Part shown: in pieces, positions 18,127-27,044 of the stretch
How positions within the stretch are numbered: the first letter of the stretch is position 1
How the letters are laid out: every line of letters starts with the position of its first letter
From: Bacteroidales bacterium
GTDB taxonomy: Bacteria; Bacteroidota; Bacteroidia; Bacteroidales; JAFGHD01
Length of the DNA: 33,292 nucleotides
NCBI GenBank assembly: GCA_016927695.1
Contig: JAFGME010000145.1
Location: 1-33,292, forward strand
Direction: 5' to 3'
Translations under genes and position numbers: made by a program
Notes under the pieces: model-generated
Database searches by the model: none
The model's input: only the letters and a program-made list of their open reading frames with translations
Told to the model about the DNA's origin: nothing

Positions 18127-19320
18127 TCAGGCTTTTATCGCCACAACGCCCGGCAGTTCTTTGCCTTCGATGTATTCGAGCATGGCGCCTCCGCCGGTGG
18201 AAACGTAACTGACCTTGTCTTTCAGACCGTATTTGTTGATGGCTGCCACTGAATCGCCTCCGCCGATGAGTGAATATGCCCCTTTTCCTGTGGCTGCTGC
18301 CACCGCTTCTGCAATGGCTTTGGTTCCTTCTGCAAAGTTATCCATCTCAAATACCCCCATGGGACCGTTCCAGAGAATGGTGGCCGACTCACCGATCACT
18401 TTGTTATAAACTTTTATGGTTTCCGGACCTATATCCAGACCCATCCAGTTGTCGGGAATATCATTCACGTCGGACAGTTTCCGGTGGGCATCATTTTCAA
18501 ACCTGTCCGCAATAATGGTATCTGTCGGAAGATAAATTTTCACGCCCATCTGTTTGGCTCCTTCGAGGGTGTGGAGCGCCACTTCAAAAAGTTCATCCTC
18601 CACCATCGATTGTCCGACATGACCTCCGAGGGCATGGATAAAGGTAAACATCATCCCTCCTCCGATAAGAAGGTTATCCACTTTGTCGAGCAGGTTGTTG
18701 ATGATCTCAATTTTCCCGGAGACTTTAGCGCCCCCTAAAATGGCGGTAAATGGCCTTTTTGTGTCTTTCAGCACTTTGTCGATGCTTGCCACTTCATTCT
18801 CCATGATATATCCAAACATCTTATCTTCAGGGAAGAACTTTGCTATGACGGCTGTAGAGGCATGAGCCCTGTGTGCAGTGCCGAAGGCATCGTTCATGTA
18901 AACATCTCCCAGGGCGGCCAATTTTGAAGCAAAGGTTTCGTCGCCTTTTGTTTCTGCCTTATGGAACCGCAGATTTTCAAGCAAAAGAATTTCCCCCGGT
19001 CTGAGATTTTTCGACAATGCAAGGGCCTGTTCCCCGATGCAGTCGTCAGCAAACATAATACGGGCGCCGGTTTTTTCCCCGAGGTAAGAGATCAGATACT
19101 TCAGTGAAAATTTCTCCTCCGGGCCCTCCTTGGGCCTTCCTAAGTGAGACATCAGTATGACTGAGCCTCCATCGTCAAGTATCCTGCGGAGAGTTGGAAT
19201 GGCAGCGTCAATTCTTGTGGTGTCGGTAATCCTGAAATTATCGTCGAGCGGAACATTAAAATCAACCCTCACCAGCACTTTTTTCCCTTTGAACGGATAT
19301 GCATCAATATTTTTCATCAT
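18127..19320 (-). CDS. pgk: Phosphoglycerate kinase
   Basis: A 397-residue glycolytic enzyme that transfers phosphate from 1,3-bisphosphoglycerate to ADP. The signature [13 protein letters not shown] is near the N-terminus, [17 protein letters not shown] and the basic GTAHRAHAS segment follow, [12 protein letters not shown] marks the domain hinge region, and the nucleotide-binding loop [15 protein letters not shown] is near the C-terminus. Length is typical for bacterial Pgk. The start at 19320 (ATG-ATG pair; 19317 is equivalent) places the conserved region about 16 residues in; an ATG at 19395 would add an unlikely extension covering the promoter. It has its own well-formed promoter and hairpins downstream, so it is probably a single-gene unit. 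Confidence 0.98.
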   Translation of the reverse strand: MMKNIDAYPFKGKKVLVRVDFNVPLDDNFRITDTTRIDAAIPTLRRILDDGGSVILMSHLGRPKEGPEEKFSLKYLISYLGEKTGARIMFADDCIGEQALALSKNLRPGEILLLENLRFHKAETKGDETFASKLAALGDVYMNDAFGTAHRAHASTAVIAKFFPEDKMFGYIMENEVASIDKVLKDTKRPFTAILGGAKVSGKIEIINNLLDKVDNLLIGGGMMFTFIHALGGHVGQSMVEDELFEVALHTLEGAKQMGVKIYLPTDTIIADRFENDAHRKLSDVNDIPDNWMGLDIGPETIKVYNKVIGESATILWNGPMGVFEMDNFAEGTKAIAEAVAAATGKGAYSLIGGGDSVAAINKYGLKDKVSYVSTGGGAMLEYIEGKELPGVVAIKA

Positions 19321-19337
19321 CGAAAGAAGATTTTTTT

Positions 19338-19367
19338 CAAAAATAATCATTTTCGTAATAGTACAAA
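19338..19367 (-). promoter_or_regulatory. Promoter of pgk, Bacteroidetes type
   Basis: On the minus strand, TTTG (19367-19364), an 18-base spacer and TATTTTTG (19345-19338) match both the -33 and -7 elements exactly. Transcription would start near 19331, about 11 bases before the pgk ATG. This is the best promoter in the window. Confidence 0.65.
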
Positions 19368-19404
19368 GCCCGCTTCCCGAAAAAACCGGTTTCACGATTT
19401 ATCG

Positions 19405-19412
19405 TATTTTTG
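19405..19412 (+). promoter_or_regulatory. Candidate -7 box for the aminotransferase operon
   Basis: TATTTTTG fits TAnnTTTG exactly, 16 bases before the ATG at 19429. No TTTG at standard spacing upstream. It lies back to back with the pgk promoter. Confidence 0.4.
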
Positions 19413-19428
19413 GAGAAAAATATCCTTC

Positions 19429-20586
19429 ATGGAATCTTTCAATGGTACGATACGGTCCAGGCTACCCAATCAGGGAACGACTATTTTCACCGTTATGTCG
19501 GCCCTGGCGGCAGAACACGATGCCATTAATCTTTCACAGGGATTTCCTGATTTTCCTGTATCTGATGAACTGATTGGCCTGGTTCACAAATTCATGAAGA
19601 AGGGCTGCAACCAATATGCACCCATGCCGGGTGTTCCGGCTCTTCGCGAACAGATTGCCCTGAAGGTAAAAGAAGCTTACGGCGCTGATTATGATCCGGA
19701 CAAGGAGATCAACATCACAGCCGGAGCCACACAGGCCCTTTTCACGACTATTTCAGCCGTGGTAAATGAGGAAGACGAAGTGATTGTTTTTGAACCGGCT
19801 TACGACTCCTATGCACCTGCCGTGAAACTAAACGGCGGCATCGTGAAGTACGCCGGGCTCAGGCACCCCGGCTATTCCATCGACTGGCACGAGGTAAAAA
19901 AAATGATCACACACCGCACGCGGATGATCATCATCAATTCACCGCATAACCCCACCGGATGCGTTCTCAGACCCGACGACCTGATTAACCTTGAAAAACT
20001 TACCGGTAATACCGACATTGTTGTATTGAGCGACGAGGTTTACGAACATCTGATCTATGACGGAATGAGGCATGAGAGCGTTTGTCTTTATCCGGAACTG
20101 GCACAGCGGTCATTTGTGGTGGGTTCATTTGGCAAAACCTTTCACGCCACAGGCTGGAAAACAGGGTTTGTCATGGCGCCGGAACCACTGATGACAGAGT
20201 TCAGGAAAGCGCACCAGTTTGTGGTGTTTGCCTGCAACACCCCCATTCAGTATGCCCTGGCCGGGTTTTTAAAGAATAAGGACAACTACAACCAATTGTC
20301 TTCTTTCTATCAGCAGAAAAGAGACTATTTTATAAATGCCATTGCCGGCTCAAGGTTCCGGATAGTTCCATCGTATGGCACTTATTTTCAATTGCTGGAT
20401 TACAGCGCCATCTCAGACGAAAGCGAGATGGATTTCGCCGTCAGAATGACCAAAGAGTTCAGGCTGGCTTCTATTCCCGTTTCAGCCTTTTACAATAAAC
20501 CGGCTGATCATAATGTGCTGCGTTTCTGTTTTGCCAAAAAAGAGGAAACCCTTGACAAAGCCGCTGAGATATTATGCAAGATCTGA
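19429..20586 (+). CDS. PLP-dependent aminotransferase, methionine/glutamine type (YbdL-like)
   Basis: A 385-residue fold-type I aminotransferase. Conserved points are INLSQGFPDFPV, NQYAPMPGVPALREQIA, the PLP-contacting N174 (SPHNPTG), D202 (SDEVYEHLIYD) and the Schiff-base lysine K236 in GSFGKTFHATGWKTGF. The wording places it with methionine aminotransferase YbdL and the kynurenine/glutamine transaminase branch, which use methionine, aromatic amino acids and often glutamine. The start at 19429 gives MESFNG, close to the conserved N-terminus. Its last 13 bases overlap the omega-amidase gene. That pairing supports glutamine as amino donor, with 2-oxoglutaramate removed by the partner. Exact substrate preference cannot be read from sequence. 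Confidence 0.9.
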   Translation: MESFNGTIRSRLPNQGTTIFTVMSALAAEHDAINLSQGFPDFPVSDELIGLVHKFMKKGCNQYAPMPGVPALREQIALKVKEAYGADYDPDKEINITAGATQALFTTISAVVNEEDEVIVFEPAYDSYAPAVKLNGGIVKYAGLRHPGYSIDWHEVKKMITHRTRMIIINSPHNPTGCVLRPDDLINLEKLTGNTDIVVLSDEVYEHLIYDGMRHESVCLYPELAQRSFVVGSFGKTFHATGWKTGFVMAPEPLMTEFRKAHQFVVFACNTPIQYALAGFLKNKDNYNQLSSFYQQKRDYFINAIAGSRFRIVPSYGTYFQLLDYSAISDESEMDFAVRMTKEFRLASIPVSAFYNKPADHNVLRFCFAKKEETLDKAAEILCKI

Positions 20587-21368
20587 AAATAACACTTGTC
20601 CAAACCGGAATACAGTGGGAGGATCCAGCGGAGAACATCGGCAGGTTAGAGCAGAAACTGTCGGCGCTGAATGAAAAGCCCGATGTTATCGTACTTCCTG
20701 AAATGTTTAGCACCGGCTTCACCATGGAGGTGGAAAAGTGTGCAGAAACCATGGATGGCCTCTCCGTGGATTTCATGAAAAGAAAATCGAACGAAACGGG
20801 TTGTGCCCTGACAGGAAGCGTGCTTATAAGAGAAGATAACCGGTTCTATAACAGAATGTTATGGGTAACGCCTGACAACAAGGTTGAGATGTACGACAAG
20901 CGGCACCTGTTTTCCATGGGTGGCGAACATGTCATGATGAGCGCCGGAAAATCCCGCAAGGTGGTTGAACTGAATGGATGGAGAATCCGTCTGCTGGTAT
21001 GCTATGATCTTCGCTTTCCGGTTTGGTGCAGGAACATTTTCAGGGATGGGAAATACGATTATGATGTTTTGATATGTATTGCAAACTGGCCTTTGATCAG
21101 GCGGGATGCCTACCTTGCGCTGCTGCCGGCAAGGGCCATAGAGAATGTCAGTTATATGGTTTGGGTAAACCGTACAGGTATGGATGGCAAAGGGATTGCC
21201 CATTCCGGAAATTCCATGGCCATTGATCCCAAAGGAAGGATGATTGCGCAAGCGGAAGCAGACGAAGATTGTCTGGTAACGGTTCAGCTTTCCGGGGAGG
21301 AACTCACCGGTTTCAGGGATAATTTCAGGGTCGGGCCCGACTGGGAACAGTTTTCCATCCAGGCATGA
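20574..21368 (+). CDS. Omega-amidase of the nitrilase superfamily (YafV/Nit2-like)
   Basis: A 264-residue C-N hydrolase with the full catalytic triad: E43 (VLPEMFSTGF), K109 (YDKRHLFSMGGE) and C143 (VCYDLRFPVWCRN). YDKRHLF with MFSTGF, and IANWP further on, are typical of the YafV/Nit2 group, which hydrolyses 2-oxoglutaramate and 2-oxosuccinamate. The ATG at 20574 lies inside the end of the aminotransferase gene, a strong sign of coupled translation. Together the two would drive glutamine-dependent transamination forward (the glutaminase II route, linked in other bacteria to methionine salvage). The reaction is inferred from family and context. Length is normal and no residue is missing. Confidence 0.9.
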   Translation: MQDLKITLVQTGIQWEDPAENIGRLEQKLSALNEKPDVIVLPEMFSTGFTMEVEKCAETMDGLSVDFMKRKSNETGCALTGSVLIREDNRFYNRMLWVTPDNKVEMYDKRHLFSMGGEHVMMSAGKSRKVVELNGWRIRLLVCYDLRFPVWCRNIFRDGKYDYDVLICIANWPLIRRDAYLALLPARAIENVSYMVWVNRTGMDGKGIAHSGNSMAIDPKGRMIAQAEADEDCLVTVQLSGEELTGFRDNFRVGPDWEQFSIQA

Positions 21369-21420
21369 AATAATTTGTTTTTGGCTCCGTCTGATCATTA
21401 TATACTAATGTTTTACTGCA

Positions 21421-21963
21421 ATGAAAAAAGAAACATCTGAAAAATCGCTCAAAAAGCACCATGGACGCGATGACCTTATCGGGGAACACAAAGCCGGAGA
21501 TGCAGGGCAGTTGGTTCTGCTGCTGATCTTTCTTGCTGTATGGATCACCGACAGTTTTATCCTTAACATGACCACCTTCCCAAACCATTATATCAATATA
21601 TGGATCCGCACATTGGCAGGGATTGCCACATTGATATTCTCAGGCTGGCTGGCTTACTCAGGGCTGAAGATCGTCTTCGGGGAAAAACGTCCGAAGCCGG
21701 AAGTGATAACCAAAGGGGTATTCGGCATGGTGAGGCATCCGGTTTATCTTTCGTCTGTATTGCTGTACGCCGGGATGCTTTTTCTCAGCATTTCTGTTGC
21801 AGCAACAGCAGTGTGGATAATAATCATCCTGTTTTACCTGTATATCAGCCGGTACGAAGAAAAGATGCTGACCCGGCATTTTGGGGAAGAATACCTTCGT
21901 TATCAACGTGAGGTTCCCATGATGTTTCCAAAACTTAAGATCAGGAACAGAAATGTTGAATGA
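21421..21963 (+). CDS. Isoprenylcysteine methyltransferase-like membrane protein
   Basis: A 180-residue integral membrane protein of the ICMT/PEMT-type methyltransferase group. Four membrane segments are visible (about 31-48, 61-82, 110-126 and 129-143). The SAM-binding signature is GMVRHPVYLSS with R105-H106-P107, and the C-terminal pair E146-E147 is followed by HFGEEYLRYQREVPMMFP. The N-terminal 28 residues are charged and cytoplasmic. Bacterial members have few known substrates, and prenylated proteins are not expected here; lipid methylation is one option. It lies 52 bases after the omega-amidase gene, and its end overlaps the corrinoid adenosyltransferase start by 11 bases. Confidence 0.85.
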   Translation: MKKETSEKSLKKHHGRDDLIGEHKAGDAGQLVLLLIFLAVWITDSFILNMTTFPNHYINIWIRTLAGIATLIFSGWLAYSGLKIVFGEKRPKPEVITKGVFGMVRHPVYLSSVLLYAGMLFLSISVAATAVWIIIILFYLYISRYEEKMLTRHFGEEYLRYQREVPMMFPKLKIRNRNVE

Positions 21964-22486
21964 CAATCACAATATCGGCTATGTGCATGTTTACACGGGC
22001 AACGGGAAGGGAAAAACCACTGCGGCGGCAGGACTGGCTTTAAGGGCAGCCGGCGCGGGGAAAAAAGTGTTTATAGGGCAGTTTGTGAAAGGCAAGCCCT
22101 ATTCCGAAAACGAAATTATCCGGAATAGAATTCCTGAAATCACTGTATGCCAGTACGGAAGGGGTTGTTTTATTTACAATGAACCTACGGCGGAGGATAT
22201 TGCCGCAGCAAAGCGCGGACTTGAAGATGTGCGGCAAAAAATGAATTCAGGCGCCTTTGAGGTCATGATCCTTGACGAGATCAATATTGCCACCTTCTAC
22301 CGGTTGATCAGCGCCGAAGAGGTTCTGACCCTGATCCGTGAGAAACCCTCCGGGCTTGAACTGGTACTCACCGGCAGGTATGCTTCCGCGGAGGTGACAG
22401 AGGCAGCCGACCTGGTTACAGAGATGACAGAGGTGAAACACTATTACAGTCGTGGGATTGAAGCCCGCGAAGGGATTGAATATTAG
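21953..22486 (+). CDS. cobO: Corrinoid adenosyltransferase (CobO/BtuR type)
   Basis: A 177-residue P-loop enzyme that adenosylates cob(I)alamin or cob(I)yrinate diamide. The P-loop TGNGKGKTT (15-23) is near the N-terminus. QFVKGKPYSENE, a short CQYGRGC segment, ILDEINIATFYRLI and ELVLTGRYASAEV with LVTEMTEVKHYY follow the CobA/CobO pattern. The start at 21953 lies within the preceding gene. The stop overlaps the stop of the convergent histidine kinase gene by three bases, with no terminator between. No other cobalamin genes and no cobalamin riboswitch are seen in the window, so a salvage role for B12-dependent enzymes is as likely as biosynthesis. Confidence 0.92.
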   Translation: MLNDNHNIGYVHVYTGNGKGKTTAAAGLALRAAGAGKKVFIGQFVKGKPYSENEIIRNRIPEITVCQYGRGCFIYNEPTAEDIAAAKRGLEDVRQKMNSGAFEVMILDEINIATFYRLISAEEVLTLIREKPSGLELVLTGRYASAEVTEAADLVTEMTEVKHYYSRGIEAREGIEY

Positions 22487-24303
22487 TTTCCCACCGGCAC
22501 CCTTACCGTGGCAATGGTACCGCTTTCGGGGCTCGGTTCATAATTTATTTCGCCGTTGATGGTGTCAATCCGGCTGGCGATGTTGAGCAACCCGATGCCT
22601 GTACTTTTTTCCTTTAAATCAAAGCCTTTGCCGTTATCCTCCACAATAAGGACAAGGTAATTCCGGCTTTTAACAAGTTGCAGGGCGACACGGGAAGCGC
22701 CTGAGTGTTTTATCACGTTGTTTACCAGTTCCTGTGAAATTCGATATAAAGCGATCTCTACGTTTTCATCAAACCTCCGGTCAATACCGAAATGCTCGAA
22801 ATTGTATTTTATATCGCTTTTACCCAGGCTTTTTTCGAGCATGTCACGGATGGTGGGTACCAGCCCTGACTCACTCAGCTGGCGGGGCATCATCTGATGG
22901 GAGATGGTGCGTACCTCCTGGCAGGCATCGTCGAGGATGACCGTGAGCTCGTTCAACTGTTCCGCCCTTCCGGGAGAATCATTGCCGATGGCTCCTGAAA
23001 GACCGGCCCACGAGAGTCTGAGGCCCGAAAGAGTCTGGCCGATTCCGTCATGAAGGTCTTTTGCAATCCTTTTTCGCTCCTCTTCCTGGGCGGTAAAAAC
23101 GGCTTTCATCCCGACCTCTTTCAGCCTGATCCTCTCCTCCTGCAGCGCTGCCAGATGTTTTTGCCTGTTACTGTAAAAGAGAAATGCCCCCGTACCGATG
23201 ATCAGTATGAGTACCAGGGTAAGAACAGTAATCTGACCGCGTTGCTGCGAAATTTTCAGTTGCCCTATTTCGTTTTCCTGGGATAACATCTTTATTTCCT
23301 TTTCCCTTTTTTCGCTCTCGAACCGGGCCTGAAGCTCTTCCAGTTGTTTCATTTTGTTATCATCGAACACTGAGTCATGCACTTCCTTGAATTTCTTATG
23401 AAAATTAAGTGATTCACGGTAGTTGCCTTCGTTTTCATATACTTTAGACAATCCGCGGTAAACCTGTCCCAGCAGGGGAAGGGCTTGGGTTTCGAGGGCA
23501 AGGTTTTCCGCCTGCCGGAAGCTGGACATGGCGCTGCTGTTTTCGCGAAGGTCGGCCTGGACACCTGCCAGGTTAAGGTAGGAATACAACATGCCCATTT
23601 TGTTGTCTTCGCTGATGTCGATTTCAAGGGTGCGTTGAAAATATTCCATTGCTTTTCCGTACTTTTTCTCTTTCGAGTAAAGCTCTCCCAGGTTGTTGTA
23701 TGTCAGCGCTTTACCAGAACGGTTGTCGATCCTTTCGTTGATTTCAAGGGCCTGAAAATACTAGAACTCTGCCGAATCCAGATCTTCCTTGGCATCATAG
23801 ATCGTTCCGATGTTATTAAGGAGCAAAGCACTCACTCTTTCATTTCCAGCCTCCATAATGATCGCAAGAGATTTTTTGTAATAACCAATGGCCTTTTCGT
23901 AATGGCCTAAGTTCTTATTCAGTACGCCGAGGTCATTGTAGGAAGAAGCCAGCATCATTTTATTGCCGATGTTCTCGAGTATCCTGGCTGCTTTTACCTG
24001 TTTTTCCATAGCCAATTCAAAATTTCCTTTGTTTTTATGGATCACCCCTGCAATCTGGTACGACATGGCCTGCAAAGCGCTGTCGCCCCTTTCCCCGGCA
24101 AGGGAAGCTGCCTCTTCAGCATATTCCAGGCACTTGTCGGGGTTTTTGTTGTACTCCTGTTTGGCCACTTTATAAAGCAATGATGCTCTCAAAGAATCTC
24201 CTGCCCCTGCCAGCAGGGCCTCAAGGCTGTCGACATTATATACCTTCTGGGATATTCCCGTCAATGGCAGAATTAAAATGAAAACCATCCATGCATTCTT
24301 CAT
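22483..24303 (-). pseudogene. TPR sensor histidine kinase interrupted by an in-frame TAG
   Basis: One reading frame of 607 codons broken by a single TAG at 23763-23761 (codon 181). Before it: a signal peptide (MKNAWMVFILILPLTGIS) and tetratricopeptide repeats such as ASSYNDLGVLNKNLGHYEKA. After it the same frame continues in-register TPRs (YFQALEINERIDNRSGKALT), then a coiled coil, a membrane segment (about 358-377), a HisKA_3 domain with ERKRIAKDLHDGIGQTLSGL (H418) and a HATPase_c domain (VEDNGKGFDLKE, TGIGLLNIASR). Flanking residues suggest a Tyr or similar codon was lost. Restart at the ATG at 23649 would give a 388-residue kinase with no signal peptide. Normal genes here also end in TAG, so reassignment is unlikely. 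No LuxR-type regulator is adjacent. It follows the LRR gene by 52 bases. Confidence 0.8.
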
Positions 24304-24355
24304 CGGGCATTATATTAATTTGACAACGAGAGTTATATTTTCCGACTATAAAAAA

Positions 24356-26944
24356 TCAGTAATGCACAACTTCACAACCGGGATTTAGCGCCCTGAACTT
24401 TTCAATGCTCTTTTCGCTGACACGGGTATTGAAGCATACCACCTTTTCGAGCTGTTTGCAATTAAACAGGGGTGTGATGTTTTTGATGGATGTATTGCTG
24501 AATTCAATCACCCTTAATTCCGTCATACTTTCAACCGGTTTAAGGTTTCCAACCGATGTTCCTGAAACGTTCAGATATTGCAGGCCCGTTAATGAGGCGA
24601 GTGGTTTCAGGTCTTTTACCGGAGTATTTTGAATGGAAAGACGGGCAAGGCTTGTCATCTGTGCCAGGGGCAAAAGATCGGAAACCGGGCACTGGTTGAG
24701 CTCAAGCCGGGTCAGATGCCTGAACGAAGTCAGGGTGCTGATGTCGGTAACCTGTGTTCCTGACAAAGAAATCTCTTTCAGGTTGCGTAACATGATCAGT
24801 GGCTTCAGGTCGCTGATGCCCCGGTTGTTAACCACTTCCATTTTTTCTGAATACAGCAATGTATGCATTTCTTCCGGCGAGGGCAGGTCGGTAAACGAAT
24901 GTACTTCTTTGAAATATTCTCTCCAGACTTCAGGAAGATTCTGCCACCAATTGTAGAGTTGAGAAGTTTTAAAAACAACGAGGCATCCTGGTCTTTGTTT
25001 CACAAAATCAAAGGACTCCTGGTCGTTCACACCGGATTCATCTGCATAGATGTACTTCAGGTTAAGGTTAACCAAAGGCATCAGACTGCCAATGCGCGTA
25101 TTTTCAATAATAAGTGTCTGAAGTTCAGAGAGAAGCGCCAGGTTGTCGGTTGTTGTTATGGCTGTTCCGGAAACATCCAGGTATTCAAGTTTGAAAAGCT
25201 CCATGAGGGGGCTGAAATCGTTGGCCCCGCTGCCCGAAAGGTTGAGTTTTTTCAGATTATACAATTTCCGGAGGGGTGAAAGGTCGGTGATATCTCCCCT
25301 TCCTGCCAGGTCAAGTTCTTCAATCCTGAGCAATCCGTGAAGTTCTTCTTCTGTCGGTGTTCCGGTGAGCCCTAATGAAAGGGAGAAAATATTTTTCCAT
25401 GAATCATTCATTTCCGCCCAGCTTTTCTTCAGTTCCTCTGATTCGTAAACCACCAGGCAGCCGGGATTGTCTCTCATGAACCGGATGGCATCGCTGCCCG
25501 ATATCAGTGTATTGTTGCAGTAAATCCTCTTAAGCCCGGGGTGTCCGTTCAGGGGTTCGAGAGAGCGGACTCCGGTGTTATTGATAGACAAATACTCGAG
25601 ATCATGCAAATCTTTGAGCGGTTCGATGGAAACCACCAGTGTGTTGTTGCAATTCAGCAGGCGGAGGCTCACAAGTTCCGAAAGGGGTTCGAGGTTGCTG
25701 ATAAAAGTACTGTTTATGCTCAGGGTTTCCAGGTTTGTAAGATTTGCCAAAGCGCCCGGATCGTAAATCTCAATGCTGTCACATTCAAGATGACGGAGCG
25801 CGGGCAGCGCTTCAAGCGGCGTAAAATCAATGATCTTGTTTCCTGAACAATGGATCTTCCCGAGGCGGTGAAGATGGATGATGGGGTTCAGGTCAGTAAT
25901 CATTGTGTTTTCAATGTTCAGTTGCTGCAGTTGTGACGAATATTGCAGGGGCGTGAGATCTTTCACCGGAATTCCCCGGCAATCCAGGGCTTCCAGCTTG
26001 TTGAGGCTCCTGAGCGGAGTGAGGTCATTCACCAGTGTATTGGAGCAGTCCAGGTGCCTGAGTTCCGACAGTTCACTCAGAGGGGAAAGGTCTCTGATGG
26101 TCAGCATGCCTGATACATCCACTTCCGTTTTCTTCAGGATGGCATAGATTGCACTGTACAATTGCTTTGTGTCATAGCTCAAAGTGTCAGTGGCGGTTGT
26201 GTCACGGGGTGTTTTGTCAAACAGGGTTTCCATCCCCCTGACATCCGTGCCTGTCTTGTTATTATGACGCACCACGATAAGGCTGTCCTCAAAATACAGT
26301 ATGTCGGAAAGCAGTATGCTGTCGCCCGCCTGCTTTTCTTTTCCGAAGTAATTTCTCCATGCCGGATCCATGCCATTCCACCATTTTCTAACCTCCTCTT
26401 TCTCATTGAATTTGTGGGTGTAGATGCTTGCGATTTTAAAATCATCCCTTGTGAGGTCAAGGTTTATCTCTACATATCTTGTTTTCTGAGAATTCACACT
26501 GTCATTGCGCAGGGTCACTCCATCCAGTTTTCTGATGAGGGTAACAAGAAAAAAATGCCCGCCATCTGCATTGATGTAATGTGTGATATCGGTGATCCCG
26601 AATGTAAAATCCACACTGTGGTAAAAGAAGCCTATATCTTTCAGATAAGCTTGTACATCCTTATATATGGGATATTCCCTGTTTTCATCCAGATCATCTT
26701 CAATCTGAACTTTATCATGAAGAAAAATTTTGCTATAGCTTTCATTGATGACGATCTCTTTTTCTTTGAAAGGATTGTCAGGGTTCCCGATAAAATTCAA
26801 CGTACCCTCCAGGAAGCTTACCAGACGGGTCACCTGGGTTTTATAGGATTTTATCTCCTCGTTGCTCAGAGGGGATTTATCCTGAGTCCGGCCTGCTGTT
26901 GCGAAAAAAACCGGCAAAAGGAGCAGCCATAAATATTTTGTCAA
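24356..26944 (-). CDS. Exported leucine-rich-repeat protein with three internal modules
   Basis: A protein of about 862 residues with a signal peptide MTKYLWLLLLPVFFATAG. The TTG start at 26944 is preceded by GGAG at good spacing; an ATG at 27088 would add 48 unlikely residues and overlap the upstream gene further. An N-terminal domain (about 25-180, with NFIGNPDNPFKEKE and YKDVQAYLKDIGFF) comes first. Then come three modules, each opening with a Trp motif (WWNGMDPAWRNYF 188, SWAEMNDSWKNIF 508, WWQNLPEVWREYF 666), continuing with 22-residue LRRs of the form LxxLxCxxTxVxDLxPL, and closing with (N/R)PGCxVV (493, 651, 854). LRRs of this type bind proteins. The function is unknown; it is likely periplasmic or surface-exposed. 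It is probably co-transcribed with the three genes upstream. Confidence 0.8.
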   Translation of the reverse strand: MTKYLWLLLLPVFFATAGRTQDKSPLSNEEIKSYKTQVTRLVSFLEGTLNFIGNPDNPFKEKEIVINESYSKIFLHDKVQIEDDLDENREYPIYKDVQAYLKDIGFFYHSVDFTFGITDITHYINADGGHFFLVTLIRKLDGVTLRNDSVNSQKTRYVEINLDLTRDDFKIASIYTHKFNEKEEVRKWWNGMDPAWRNYFGKEKQAGDSILLSDILYFEDSLIVVRHNNKTGTDVRGMETLFDKTPRDTTATDTLSYDTKQLYSAIYAILKKTEVDVSGMLTIRDLSPLSELSELRHLDCSNTLVNDLTPLRSLNKLEALDCRGIPVKDLTPLQYSSQLQQLNIENTMITDLNPIIHLHRLGKIHCSGNKIIDFTPLEALPALRHLECDSIEIYDPGALANLTNLETLSINSTFISNLEPLSELVSLRLLNCNNTLVVSIEPLKDLHDLEYLSINNTGVRSLEPLNGHPGLKRIYCNNTLISGSDAIRFMRDNPGCLVVYESEELKKSWAEMNDSWKNIFSLSLGLTGTPTEEELHGLLRIEELDLAGRGDITDLSPLRKLYNLKKLNLSGSGANDFSPLMELFKLEYLDVSGTAITTTDNLALLSELQTLIIENTRIGSLMPLVNLNLKYIYADESGVNDQESFDFVKQRPGCLVVFKTSQLYNWWQNLPEVWREYFKEVHSFTDLPSPEEMHTLLYSEKMEVVNNRGISDLKPLIMLRNLKEISLSGTQVTDISTLTSFRHLTRLELNQCPVSDLLPLAQMTSLARLSIQNTPVKDLKPLASLTGLQYLNVSGTSVGNLKPVESMTELRVIEFSNTSIKNITPLFNCKQLEKVVCFNTRVSEKSIEKFRALNPGCEVVHY

Positions 26945-27044
26945 AACATTTCTCCGGTTCAATAAAAGACTTGATGTTTTACGGCAGCAGCCTGTCCGTT
27001 TGCCGGCATAATCACTTTGTATTAATTGCCTGATACACATATCT

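Noticed and set aside
21369-21420. Cobalamin riboswitch upstream of the corrinoid adenosyltransferase genes
   Set aside because: The gap is only 52 bases, and no B12-box-like sequence is visible.
22483-24303. TAG as a reassigned sense codon
   Set aside because: mnmG and cobO end at TAG at the expected length, and no other gene here has an internal TAG.
26162-26932. A 256-residue plus-strand frame opposite the LRR gene
   Set aside because: Antisense to a well-supported coding region with clear domains; its own sequence has no recognisable motif or export signal.
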